Source: Deinococcus hopiensis KR-140 (GTDB lineage Bacteria; Deinococcota; Deinococci; Deinococcales; Deinococcaceae). From it: a DNA stretch of 64,000 nucleotides. The notes below the pieces were generated by a model. The model was not told where the DNA came from. It did not search any database and saw nothing but the letters and a program-made list of their open reading frames with translations. The position numbers and the translations under genes were made by a program. This document shows positions 18,484-27,000 of the stretch, one piece after another. Positions within the stretch are counted from its first letter, which is position 1. Every line of letters begins with the position of its first letter. The stretch is from the NCBI RefSeq assembly GCF_900176165.1, contig NZ_FWWU01000006.1:124001-188000 (forward strand), given 5' to 3'.

Positions 18484-19902
18484 TCAGGCGCTCAAACGGC
18501 GAATCTCCCCGACCACCCGGTAGAAACCTCCGGCGTCAAGCAGGCCGTCCACGACGTAGCGCGCACCCTCTTCGCGCAGGTCACGCGGAAACTGCACGTT
18601 CCAGGCCTGAAAGCCGCCTCCAACGGGCTGAACACGGAGCTTGACTCCGTCCCGCACGCACACCAGCACGACGCGCCCTCCCGCTTCCGCGGTCACGGGC
18701 AGGGCCGTCTGCGGGGCGCGCACTTCGAGCGCAGCGGCCATTTTGACGTCCCGGACCTGCGGCGTCACGCCCTGCTGCGCCGCTTGAATGGCGGCCTCGC
18801 TGGCGTCCACCGCTGCCAGAAAGCCTTGTGAGGTGACGATGTAAAGCCGCTGCTGCGCGTACTGCATGCTCAGCGCACTTCCGCAGCCGCTCCCGAGCTT
18901 CCACAGGCGGGTGCCGTCCTGCGCGAAGCAGTACAGCGCACCGGAACTGTCCCCGGCGAACACGTACTCGCCCTTGGGGCTGGTCGCGCACGACAGGATG
19001 GTCCCGTCACACGCGTAATCGGCTTCGTGGACGCCAGCCTTGGAGAAGCGCTGCACCAGGTTCGCGGTGGTGCCCGCGTATACCGAGGCGCCTTCCTGCC
19101 AGCCGAACAGCACGCCGCCCCGCGTGGACTTCTCCCAGAGGGAAACACCCGTCGTCCGGTCGAACATCCCCACGCCCTTGCTGTGGCCGTAGTAGACGCC
19201 CTGGTCATCCACCCGGACCATCCACCCCATGGAGCCCTTCTGGTCAACGTTGCCCCACTGCTGGTCACTTTCAGCATCAAAGGCGTACACGCTGCCCGCG
19301 CTGTCACTTACGCCCAGCATGCCCTTGTGAATGTCGAGCCACAGCAGCGCCGCGCCTGCGGTCACCTCATAGGCCACGAAGGGCAGCTTGCCACTCAGGT
19401 CGTACACGTTGCCGTCGTCACACCCCGCGAAGGTCCACTGCCCGTCGCGTACCAGGCATTTCACACCGTCTGGAAGCTTGAACTTGAGGTCAGGCTCCCC
19501 CTCCAGGGTCAGCCCATACACCTCCCCGCGTTCATTTCCCACCCAGGCGCGGTCAGCGTCCACGAATACCCCGAAGGCCATCGCGCCAGACTGAAAACGC
19601 CACAACACCGGAGCGCTCTTCTTCGTCGTGGCTTTGCCCTCGGTAATGGTGCGGCGCATGACGCCGCGTTTGGGCGTGGTCCCCTCGACCGCGTCGGCAT
19701 ACCCTTTGCGGCGCTTCTCGGCCGCTTTCTTCAGGGCTTCAGCCTCGGCCTTCTGGGGCGTGGGGAAGGTCTTGACCTGCTTTTGCCCGTCTGTTCCGAT
19801 CCGGCCGTACCGCGCGGTGAGTTCCGCACCGCTCACCGACACTTCGTAGAACTTGTGCTCGGCGCCGTTGGGGTCAGAATATTCCAGGTAAATGCGTTCC
19901 AC
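18484..19902 (-). CDS. WGR-domain protein with PQQ-like beta-propeller
   Basis: The N-terminal 75 residues match a WGR domain (VERIYLEYSDPNGAEHKFYE ... LTARYGRIGTDGQKQVKTFPTPQKAEAEA), the fold used in PARPs and MolR-like proteins to contact nucleic acid; the name-giving Trp is Tyr here. After a basic linker (KKAAEKRRKGYADAVEG) come about seven propeller blades rich in DG..W and FAG (WTFAGCDDGNVYDL, YVFAGDSSGALYCF). The GTG at 19902 is chosen because the WGR domain begins at once; no strong ribosome site is seen. No signal peptide follows, so it is probably cytoplasmic. The role is unknown; a scaffold or DNA-end-linked sensor is a guess. Confidence 0.82.
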   Translation of the reverse strand: MERIYLEYSDPNGAEHKFYEVSVSGAELTARYGRIGTDGQKQVKTFPTPQKAEAEALKKAAEKRRKGYADAVEGTTPKRGVMRRTITEGKATTKKSAPVLWRFQSGAMAFGVFVDADRAWVGNERGEVYGLTLEGEPDLKFKLPDGVKCLVRDGQWTFAGCDDGNVYDLSGKLPFVAYEVTAGAALLWLDIHKGMLGVSDSAGSVYAFDAESDQQWGNVDQKGSMGWMVRVDDQGVYYGHSKGVGMFDRTTGVSLWEKSTRGGVLFGWQEGASVYAGTTANLVQRFSKAGVHEADYACDGTILSCATSPKGEYVFAGDSSGALYCFAQDGTRLWKLGSGCGSALSMQYAQQRLYIVTSQGFLAAVDASEAAIQAAQQGVTPQVRDVKMAAALEVRAPQTALPVTAEAGGRVVLVCVRDGVKLRVQPVGGGFQAWNVQFPRDLREEGARYVVDGLLDAGGFYRVVGEIRRLSA

Positions 19903-20020
19903 CTCGCAAAGGTATCCGTTTTGACCAGAAGCCGTCCAGGGAAAAAGGGAGCAAGGCGAGCGTGACGCCGGCGCCCTACCGCTGAGGTGCACCTGCACGG
20001 TGGCGCCCCGGTGCTGAGGA

Positions 20021-20055
20021 ATAAAAAGAACGTCCCTGCCTTGAGGCAGGGACGT
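20021..20055 (-). terminator. Rho-independent terminator after the NlpC/P60 gene
   Basis: The 11-bp perfect stem ACGTCCCTGCC / GGCAGGGACGT (20030-20040 with 20045-20055) encloses a four-base loop. Read on the minus strand it is followed by TTCTTTTTATT. It lies 30 bases past the NlpC/P60 stop. Confidence 0.88.
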
Positions 20056-20085
20056 GTTTGTCGTGAACGTCCTGGCAAGCCTGTG

Positions 20086-20712
20086 TCAACTCAGGACGCG
20101 GCGTGCACCGAGGTAGCGGGCGGCCCAGTAGGCATTGCTGAGCATCGGTTCGATCACGGTGCGGCCCTGGTAGCTGTTGGCGTTTGCCATCATGCCGCCG
20201 CCGACATACACGCCAACGTGACTGACGCCATGTCCCAGGGTATTGAAAAACACCAGGTCACCCGCCTGCAGGTCCCGGCTGTTCACGGCCTGCCCAACGT
20301 TCCACTGGGCTGCGGCCGTACGCGGCAACTGAATACCCATCTGTTGAAACACCTGCCGGGTAAAGGCAGAGCAGTCGATGCCACCCTTGCCCGTGCCGCC
20401 GAGAGCATAGCGGATGCCCAGGAAGCGGGAGGCAGCCGTGCGAACGAAAGCACTTCCTTTGGATGTGGATAAGCCCGTTGCTTGCGCCCGCGGCCAAGCA
20501 GTCGGGGCAGCGACATTGCCGAGATTGAGACGCTGCCCAACTTTGACGGTCGTACTGGGCAGGCGGTTAAGCCGCATTAAATCGGCCGGCTCGGTATGAT
20601 GGGCAACCGCGATCTTAGACAGTGTGTCGCCAGGTTTCACGGTGTAGGTGAGGGCGGAAGCACCGGGAGTACAGAGTGCGAGGACAGTCAGGAGGGAGCG
20701 CAAGGCATTCAT
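20086..20712 (-). CDS. LysM-NlpC/P60 cell-wall hydrolase
   Basis: A 208-residue secreted peptidoglycan hydrolase. A signal peptide covers residues 1-20 (cleavage after GASA). A LysM repeat follows at about 22-64 (YTVKPGDTLSKIAVAHHTEPADLMRLN), and an NlpC/P60 domain at about 87-205. The catalytic Cys is C114 in GIDCSAF and the His is H165 in VSHVGVY; a polar third residue lies in ANANSYQG. The family cleaves stem-peptide bonds. A long AT-rich region lies upstream of the ATG, and a strong terminator ends the transcript. Confidence 0.92.
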   Translation of the reverse strand: MNALRSLLTVLALCTPGASALTYTVKPGDTLSKIAVAHHTEPADLMRLNRLPSTTVKVGQRLNLGNVAAPTAWPRAQATGLSTSKGSAFVRTAASRFLGIRYALGGTGKGGIDCSAFTRQVFQQMGIQLPRTAAAQWNVGQAVNSRDLQAGDLVFFNTLGHGVSHVGVYVGGGMMANANSYQGRTVIEPMLSNAYWAARYLGARRVLS

Positions 20713-20984
20713 CGACGAGCCAAGTTTAACAAATCTTTATTTAACTTACCTTAATTAAAGGGAAAAACCCCGTTTTTTATGCGCCTCACGTGAATAATGC
20801 ACCAGCAGAGACGATGAAATCGGCAAAAATCGACATCATTCCTTAGAATTCTTAAAAACTTACTTATTGCTTACATTTTTAGAGAATTCCGTCTAGCACG
20901 CCAATTTGGCGTGAATCCGGTTTCACTTGTGCTCATTTCTCTCATTTTAAGGCGCATGCGGTGGAACATCGGTGGCTGCACCAG
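20713..20984. other. AT-rich intergenic region upstream of the NlpC/P60 gene
   Basis: This block is strikingly AT-rich against the window average (runs such as TTTAACTTACCTTAATTAAAG and AAATTCTTAAAAACTTACTTATT, shown in part). It probably holds the promoter of the wall hydrolase and may be a regulator-binding or nucleoid-protein region. No gene is seen. Confidence 0.5.
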
Positions 20985-20987
20985 CGC

Positions 20988-21112
20988 CTAGAGCAGTTGT
21001 CCGGATGGCGCGTAGAAGGGCGCCCCTCAGGGTTCCCCATTCTCCCCCTTGCGCATTTCGTTCGCCGGGCTTGGTCAAAAAGAAGTCCGCGCGTTGATAC
21101 ATGCGCCAAGGC
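20988..21112 (-). repeat. Interspersed repeat family A, copy 2
   Basis: A minus-strand copy with TTGTCCGGATGGCGC at one end, GGGCGCCCCTCAGGGTTCCCC in the hairpin part and CGCCGGGCTTGGTCAAAAAGAAG, the complement of the T-rich block, near the other end. Confidence 0.8.
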
Positions 21113-21552
21113 TGGGCACAGCGGTGTACGCGGCGCAGACCATGGCCGGGAATTCTAAGGTGTCAGGCCAGTGCTCTCGCGGCGAATCTCCTCGCCCTGA
21201 GTGGACTTGCTCTGGCACGCGCGACCCAGGGCCATACGCTCCGGCGTGGGATAGCAGGGCAGACCGTCTGTGACCCTCACTCCGGGAACAAGGGCCGACC
21301 ACCGGAGCGCTTCGGGGCCCTGAATCGGCGCGGAATGGCAACCTGCTGGTACAGGCGCAAGCGTGCGGCAGGAGCCCCACCCGTTTTCTTCGCGACGGAG
21401 TCCTGGTCTTCCGAGCCCGCGCCCCATCTCCCCACCGATCCAGGACTTTTACGCACCTGGGTTGAACTGGCACCATATGCGGCTGTTGCCCCTTTGCACC
21501 AGGTGAACCTAAGCCCCTGTCGCCGTTTGTGCCGCCTCATCTATCCTGCTTT
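21113..21552. other. Intergenic stretch, no supported gene
   Basis: No frame here resembles a known family. The end may hold the promoter for the flavoprotein gene. Confidence 0.4.
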
Positions 21553-22125
21553 ATGCACCACGTTCTGTTTCTCGTCGCGAGTGCTCGCCAGGATGGGAAC
21601 ACCGAGCAGATCGCCCGATTGACCGCTCAAGGCCTGCCTGAAGGGACCGGCACCTCCTGGGTTCGGCTCCGCGATTACCCCCTGCCGCCGTTCGAGGACC
21701 AGCGGCACACGACGGACGTCTATCCTTGGCCCGAGGGAGCGGCCGAAACGCTCCTGGACGTGACCCTGGCCGCGTCTGACATCGCCTTTGTGGCTCCGGT
21801 CTACTGGTACAGCGTGCCGACAGACCTGAAGCGGTACCTGGACGAGTGGAGTGCCTGGTTGCGTGTGCCTGGGTTGCAGTTCAAGGAGCAGATGCAGGAC
21901 AAACACTTTTGGACCATTGCCAATAGCGCTGGGAAACCTGAGCACGCCCAGCCGATGCTCGAGTCTTTGCGCTTGTGCGCCCACTACTTTGGAGCGCGGG
22001 TCATGGGGGAACTGCTTGGAAATGGGAGTAAGCCGGGGGACGCGCTGAACGACCCTGCGGTCAGCGCGGCTGCCCAGCGGTTTTTTCGAACGCATCTGCC
22101 CGCAGCGGAGGCACGGGAAGGTTGA
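21553..22125 (+). CDS. Flavodoxin-fold NAD(P)H-dependent oxidoreductase
   Basis: A 190-residue FMN_red/flavodoxin_2-type protein. It opens with the FMN phosphate loop (VLFLVASARQDGNTEQIARL) and has the ring-contact stretch FVAPVYWYSVPTDLKRYLDEW typical of NADPH-dependent FMN reductases and quinone reductases. The ATG at 21553 is preferred; a GTG at 21529 would add eight residues. Upstream and downstream genes do not suggest a pathway. Confidence 0.85.
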   Translation: MHHVLFLVASARQDGNTEQIARLTAQGLPEGTGTSWVRLRDYPLPPFEDQRHTTDVYPWPEGAAETLLDVTLAASDIAFVAPVYWYSVPTDLKRYLDEWSAWLRVPGLQFKEQMQDKHFWTIANSAGKPEHAQPMLESLRLCAHYFGARVMGELLGNGSKPGDALNDPAVSAAAQRFFRTHLPAAEAREG

Positions 22126-22298
22126 CGGCCAGCCACGTGAAGCCGCGTGCCCCACGCAACCTCCGCACACCCACGCTGGTGGAGTTGACGGAGAAGTGGA
22201 GGAAGCGTGGCAACACGTGCGGATACCGCCCTGCGTGCCCACCCGTCTCATGCCCGCGGTAACCTCAGATGAAATTCACGTAGGAGGCGCTGGTAGAC

Positions 22299-23162
22299 AT
22301 GTGCACAGAAGCAGGCAACACGACCAATGGCCTTCCGCCGGACGCGACTGGCCACAGTGATATGCCCCCTAATCCACCCGATAAGCCGGGCTACTCCCTC
22401 ACGTTTCATGAGGAGTTCGATGCGCCCACGCTCAATAAAGAGCGGTGGCTGCCGTACTACCTGCCGCACTGGAGTGGCCGTGAGCGGGCCGCTTCGCGTT
22501 ACTCCCTGCCCGGAAAGGGACTGCACCTCCACATCGAGCGGGACCAGCAGCCGTGGCTGCCCGAAATTGACGGACAGCTCCGTACGTCTACCCTGCAAAC
22601 GGGCTGCGTTTCAGGACCTGTGGGCAGCGCCGAGGGGCAGCTGCGCTTCCACCCCGACCTCCGGGTTCGGGAGGCGCAGCCTCCGATGCGGTTGTATACG
22701 CCGCGTTTCGGCTTCTTCGAGACCCGGCTCAGGGCGGTGCCCATTCCCGGCTACATGGTGGCGCTGTGGATGATCGGTTTCGAGGAATACCCGGAGGAGT
22801 CCGGCGAAATCTGCATCTGTGAGTTGTTCGGGCAGGACTTGAGTCCAGGCAGGGCTGTGGTCAAGTCCGGCGTGCACCCGTGGAGCGACCCGTCGTTGCG
22901 CGAAGAGTTTTACGCCGACACCTTCGCGTTCGACGCGTCACGCTTTCACATCTATGCTGTGAACTGGACGCCCGCCCGTTTGGAATTTTTTGTGGATAAC
23001 GTCTTGGTACGGACCATTCATCAGTCGCCGCAATACGCGCTGCAGTTCATGTTGAGCTTGTACGAATTGCCCCAGCAGCTCACGGTGGACGCAGCGCAGC
23101 AGCCCTGGCCACGCACCGCGTGCGTGGACTACGTGCGCGGCTACCAACCGATTGGCGAGTAG
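22299..23162 (+). CDS. GH16-like concanavalin-fold glycosidase
   Basis: A 287-residue protein with the beta-jelly-roll pattern of glycoside hydrolase family 16: FHEEFDAPTLNKERWLPYYLPHW at the start, FGFFETRLRAVPIPGYMVALWMIGF before the active site and FHIYAVNWTPARLEFFVDNVLV after it. The family catalytic motif E-x-D-x-x-E reads EICICE here, keeping both Glu residues but with Cys for the Asp between them. No signal peptide is seen. An ATG at 22362 is a possible later start. The substrate is unknown. Confidence 0.75.
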   Translation: MCTEAGNTTNGLPPDATGHSDMPPNPPDKPGYSLTFHEEFDAPTLNKERWLPYYLPHWSGRERAASRYSLPGKGLHLHIERDQQPWLPEIDGQLRTSTLQTGCVSGPVGSAEGQLRFHPDLRVREAQPPMRLYTPRFGFFETRLRAVPIPGYMVALWMIGFEEYPEESGEICICELFGQDLSPGRAVVKSGVHPWSDPSLREEFYADTFAFDASRFHIYAVNWTPARLEFFVDNVLVRTIHQSPQYALQFMLSLYELPQQLTVDAAQQPWPRTACVDYVRGYQPIGE

Positions 23163-23188
23163 GCGATCGGCTCGCCACGCCCTGATGG

Positions 23189-23340
23189 CTACGCCGCAAT
23201 CAATTGGTGGACGGCCACCGCCTGAGTGGAATTGGCCGTCCAAACAGTGTTGCCGTAAGGTCCCCAGCCAAACGGGCCCCGCAGGCCATTGCTCCAGATC
23301 AAGTGTGGCGCCGTCAAATACATCCGAAAAGGGATTGATC
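23189..23340 (-). pseudogene. Possible C-terminal fragment of a secreted protein
   Basis: A minus-strand frame ends with APHLIWSNGLRGPFGWGPYG followed by NTVWTANSTQAVAVHQLIAA and a stop. It reads like the Trp/Gly-rich end of a surface protein, but no start or upstream body is found. I do not recognise the family. Confidence 0.3.
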
Positions 23341-23628
23341 TCAAGGGAAACGGTAGGAGGAGCGCAATCGTGGAGGGGCGCGCGGAGGACACGTGCGGTT
23401 TTCAGGTTTCCGAAGCATCTGCTTTCTGTCTCCTGAGAGGGTGGGGGCAAAGCGGAAGAAAACGCTGCGCTCTGCCACCACCCCGGATTCAGGCTCAAGC
23501 GTGGGCGGAATTCACTCCGCCACCGTCTCCTGAAGGCGAAGGACCGGCATCACCGCAGGCTGCGCGTACCTGCAAAAAGGTGGCTGGGGGCCGCTTTGAT
23601 GCTTGAAAGCTGAGGATGAACCGCCTCT

Positions 23629-24440
23629 TCAAGCGTGTGCACACAGAACTGCTCTAGAAGGACCCGGCAAAAACGCCTCGACCGGATGCGGCTGCGTGGG
23701 TGCGACGAACACGGTGACCAGGGCGCCCAGCAGGGCCAGGCCACCGCCTGTCAACACTCCTGGGATGCCAGCGTGATCCAGGGTTACACCGCCCAGGGGC
23801 GCCCCCAGGATCACCCCACCCTACCCTGGACCCTGCAAGTCACCGGCACGTTCCACCTTGTCCGGCACCGCATGCGCGGTTCAGTTGGACCACACGACGA
23901 GCAGGAAACTGCGCAGCACCAGCAGCGCGGCAGCCACGGCGGATACGGTTTCCGTATCCGCCGTTCCATCTCCTCCGCCCCGATGATTTCCACAGCCTCT
24001 TCGCCACCGTTTTTCCTGCTCGCTCTGCGGCGCAGCGTTGTACGGTCACTCGGGTTGGCCCGTTATTTCATCACGGACGAAGCGGAATCCTTAGGACCAG
24101 GGTGCTGAAATCCGAGCAGGCCCAGGGCACCGCCCACCGGGAATACGCCACGCCAGCCGATCAGATCTCCGAGGAAAGTGCCGAGTGGCGCCGCGACGGG
24201 GGCAATGGACACACCGGTGAAGATGATGGAGAGGGCCTGGGGAAGTCGCACATAAACGGTGAGGCCGTAATCCCTCAGGGTTGACCTGCTCGGGAGCCTG
24301 GGATCCTTCCAGGAGGGAAGCCCCAGCGGAATTTCCGAACAGCAGGTGCCGATCAAGAGGCCCGGAATCATTCGCACGCCTGCGGAACCCCAGGAGGACG
24401 AACCCTACAGCGGCAGAGTGCGAAGTCCAAGTCGTGCGGG
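23629..24440 (-). pseudogene. MFS transporter, decayed and split by repeat B1
   Basis: The upstream part (right side) encodes ALSIIFTGVSIAPVAAPLGT and FLGDLIGWRGVFPVGGALGLLGF, a typical MFS helix 4-6 region. The left part encodes AAALLVLRSFLLVVWSN and GAPLGGVTLDHAGIPGVLTGGGLALLGALVTVF, matching the last helices of a drug-efflux type MFS. Between them lies repeat B1 (23945-24100) plus a deletion, and stops interrupt the frames. The N-terminal helices are missing or unreadable. Confidence 0.7.
23945..24100 (+). repeat. Interspersed repeat family B, copy 1 (inside the MFS pseudogene)
   Basis: A near full-length copy: ACGGTTTCCGTATCC start, CACCGTTTTTCCTGCTCGC, the core CTGCGGCGCAGCGTTG, CTCGGGTTGGCCCGT, ATTTCATCACGGA and the end GAAGCGGAATCCTTA. 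The outer ends are partly complementary. It sits inside coding sequence of a former MFS gene. Confidence 0.8.
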
Positions 24441-24515
24441 CCATAGGGACTCACGGGCCCTACCGATTCTTGCCAGCTGCAGTCATTCCAGCAGACACCG
24501 TACACGGGCCTGCAC

Positions 24516-26171
24516 TTACGCACCAACGCGGCGAGCGCTCACCACCCAATCGGTCAGTCGACTTCCAGCGGGAACCACCGGAATATTTTCCTCAGCGGGG
24601 ACAACCGCATGGAGCAGCGACGGGCCAGGTTGTGCCAGCCACAGCTGCAAAACTTCGTGGAGCTGTTCGGCGCGGCATACCGTGAAGGCTGCAATTTGGT
24701 AAGCCAGCGCCAATTGCGCAAAGTCCGGGTTGCCCGGCGCGAGCTCCACATGGTTACGGCCGGACTCGGTAAAGAGGTCCTGGTACTGCCTGACCATGCC
24801 CAGATGGCCGTTGTCCAGCACAAGTATCTTGACGTTCAAATGGTGGGCGGTCATGGTGGAAAGTTCTTGATGGGTCATTTGAAACCCCCCATCTCCGCAA
24901 ATGCAGATGACACGCTGATCCGGATTTGCGACTGCTGCGCCCATAGCCGCGGGCAGAGCATAGCCCATGGTACCCAGCCCACCAGAAGTGAGCCAGTGGC
25001 GAGGTTGAGACGGCGGACAGTGGTGTGCCGCGAGCATCTGGTGGTGGCCGACATCTGTGGCGATCAGGTCTTCTGGGTTGAGCACCGTCCTCAAGGTCTG
25101 CAGGACGTAAGTCATGCTCCAGCAGGCAGGTGGAACGTACCCAGCGAAGCCTTGAATTTGCGTCCACCACGCACCGAGTTCCAGAGGTTGTGCCAGCGCC
25201 GACAGCGCTTCAAACGCCTCTTCTGCACAGGCTTGGATGCCCAGCTCCGGTTGGAGCAAGCGGCCGAATTCCAGAGGATCGAGATCGATATGAACGATTC
25301 GTGCCTGCGGAGCAAACAGGGCCAGCTTGCCCGTTAGACGATCATCAAAGCGGACACCGATCCCGAGGATGAGGTCCGCTTGACTCAGCGTCTGATTTGC
25401 CCGGCCGCTGCCATACACGCCAGGCATCCCCACACGCTGTGGATGATCTGCAGGAAGGATGCCGATGCCCTGCAGCGTATGCACCACCGGAACGCCAGTG
25501 GTTTCCACGAAGGGCCGAACCATCGACGCGTCTTGCGCCCCTGCACCTATCAACAGCACTGGCCGGGCCGCCACCTTCAAGAGGTCCATAACTTTGCGGT
25601 AGGACTGAGGATGGGAAGTGACGCGCACCTGAGGTTCAGTATGAAAGTGAACGCCCATATGCGCCTGTTGGGTTTGCACGTCCTGGGGCAGGTCAATCAG
25701 GACGGGACCGGGCTTCCCGCTCTGGGCCAGGTGCAACGCTTCTCGCACCAAGCCGGGAATTTGACCGGCTGTACGTGCCTGAAATGCCGCCTTGGTGACC
25801 GGACGGGCGATGGAGACGATATCAAGCTCTTGAAACGCCCGTGTGCCCTGGAGGTGGGTCGGCACATTGCCCGTGATGGCCAGGAGCGGGATATGGTCGA
25901 GTAGGGCGTCGCCGAGGCCTGTGATCAGATTGGTGGCTGCGGGACCCGAAGTGGCCAGGCAGGCTCCGGTCCGTCCGCTGCTGCGGGCAAAACCTTCTGC
26001 AGCGTGCACCGCCCCTTGTTCGTGACGCGTGAGGATGTGCCGCATGCCGTAACGTTCCAGAGCATCGTAGATGGGGAGGTTCATGGCTCCGGGAATGCCG
26101 AAAAGGGTGGTGATGCCGTTTTCTCTGAGGGAGTGGAGGAGCAGCTCTGCTCCGGTCACCGGCTGTGTCAT
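24516..26171 (-). CDS. ilvB: Acetolactate synthase large (catalytic) subunit
   Basis: A 551-residue ThDP enzyme that joins two pyruvates, or pyruvate and 2-oxobutyrate, in the first shared step of Val, Leu and Ile synthesis. The N-terminal ThDP-activating Glu is in TRHEQGAVHAAEGFARSSG. The middle FAD domain has GVRFDDRLTGKLALFAPQA, and the C-terminal ThDP/Mg motif is ICGDGGFQMTHQELSTMTAHHLNVKILVLDN. The ATG at 26171 follows GGAGG at good spacing. No small subunit (ilvN) gene follows, unlike most biosynthetic operons. A leader peptide and attenuator stand upstream, so expression probably follows branched-chain amino acid supply. Confidence 0.92.
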   Translation of the reverse strand: MTQPVTGAELLLHSLRENGITTLFGIPGAMNLPIYDALERYGMRHILTRHEQGAVHAAEGFARSSGRTGACLATSGPAATNLITGLGDALLDHIPLLAITGNVPTHLQGTRAFQELDIVSIARPVTKAAFQARTAGQIPGLVREALHLAQSGKPGPVLIDLPQDVQTQQAHMGVHFHTEPQVRVTSHPQSYRKVMDLLKVAARPVLLIGAGAQDASMVRPFVETTGVPVVHTLQGIGILPADHPQRVGMPGVYGSGRANQTLSQADLILGIGVRFDDRLTGKLALFAPQARIVHIDLDPLEFGRLLQPELGIQACAEEAFEALSALAQPLELGAWWTQIQGFAGYVPPACWSMTYVLQTLRTVLNPEDLIATDVGHHQMLAAHHCPPSQPRHWLTSGGLGTMGYALPAAMGAAVANPDQRVICICGDGGFQMTHQELSTMTAHHLNVKILVLDNGHLGMVRQYQDLFTESGRNHVELAPGNPDFAQLALAYQIAAFTVCRAEQLHEVLQLWLAQPGPSLLHAVVPAEENIPVVPAGSRLTDWVVSARRVGA

Positions 26172-26181
26172 GTCTTCCTCC

Positions 26182-26216
26182 AAAAAAAAACTCCCCAACC
26201 GCTTTGGGTTGGGGAG
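26182..26216 (-). terminator. Attenuator (intrinsic terminator) in the ilvB leader
   Basis: On the minus strand a 10-bp perfect stem CTCCCCAACC / GGTTGGGGAG (26216-26207 with 26200-26191) closes a six-base loop and is followed at once by nine T residues (26190-26182). The ilvB ribosome site GGAGG begins two bases later. A terminator before its own gene is the mark of attenuation control. Confidence 0.9.
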
Positions 26217-26242
26217 AGGCAGGCTGCTGCGAATCGGCAAAG

Positions 26243-26299
26243 TCAGCTACGGTTCTCCCCATAACTTACAAGTACCGCTACGTTGTGCTGCAGGAGCAT
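26243..26299 (-). CDS. ilvB leader peptide
   Basis: An 18-codon frame encodes MLLQHNVAVLVSYGENRS. Six of the first eleven residues are Leu or Val, with three GTA valine codons close together, as expected for a branched-chain amino acid control peptide. An in-frame ATG two codons earlier (26305) is an alternative start. Codons 14-16 contain GGGGAGA, which can pair with TCTCCCC at the base of the terminator stem and so act as antiterminator. A possible -10 box (TAAAAT, 26336-26331) lies upstream. Confidence 0.75.
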   Translation of the reverse strand: MLLQHNVAVLVSYGENRS

Positions 26300-26519
26300 G
26301 CCCATTTCCCACGAAGGGTAAGCGGGAGTGATTTTAGGATGCATCGGCCAGATGGCGTACCGAGATCGCCTCTAGAGCAAAACGGGACGCAGCTGTGGCA
26401 ATGGTCAAAATTCAGGACGCCTGACGCAACGCACCGCCTGAGGATGGTTGCCGCAGTGACGGCCAAACAGATTGATGCCTCCAGGGTATTTCGCATCCTC
26501 TTTGACACCTGGCCGGACA

Positions 26520-26917
26520 CCAACCAACCGTGGCGAGCATCACCGGCCCCTCGCCTCTCAGCCGGGTCGCCAGCCTGCGCACACTGCTCCTGTGAACGCC
26601 GCAAACCCACCCTGCGCGATCTGCGCGAGGCCTTGACCGCGGCCTGTGGGACCAATTACGGCGCTCACAGCCCCACCTGGATCTCGAGGTTCAACGGCAC
26701 CACGCGGCAGGCCGCGTCGTACCGCAAGGAGCGGGTGCTGCTGGCGGGTGACTCGGCGCACAGTCACGCGCCGAACGGTGGGCAGGACCTGAACCTGGGG
26801 GTACAGGACGCGGTGGGCGTGGGATGGAAGCTCGCCCAAGTGGTCCGAGGCACCTCTCCCGAGACGCTGCTGGATACCGATCATGCCGAGCGCCATCCAA
26901 TTGCCGCCCGGGTGTGA
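26520..26917 (+). pseudogene. FAD-dependent monooxygenase C-terminal-region fragment
   Basis: The frame encodes LRDLREALTAACGTNYGAHS, then YRKERVLLAGDSAHSHAPNGGQDLNLGVQDAVGVGWKLAQVVRGTSPETLLDTDHAERHPIAARV. This is the GDxAHxHAP FAD-ribityl motif region of phenol-hydroxylase/TetX-like monooxygenases (PF01494). The N-terminal GxGxxG part and the residues after HPIAARV are missing, so it is a remnant. Upstream in-frame sequence to 26340 is not family-like. Confidence 0.72.
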
Positions 26918-27000
26918 CGCACCAGTTGGGGCGCCCCATCCAGCGGCCCGCTCCCACCTACGCCATATCGTGTCACCCTGATCTTGACTTGGGGGAGGTG

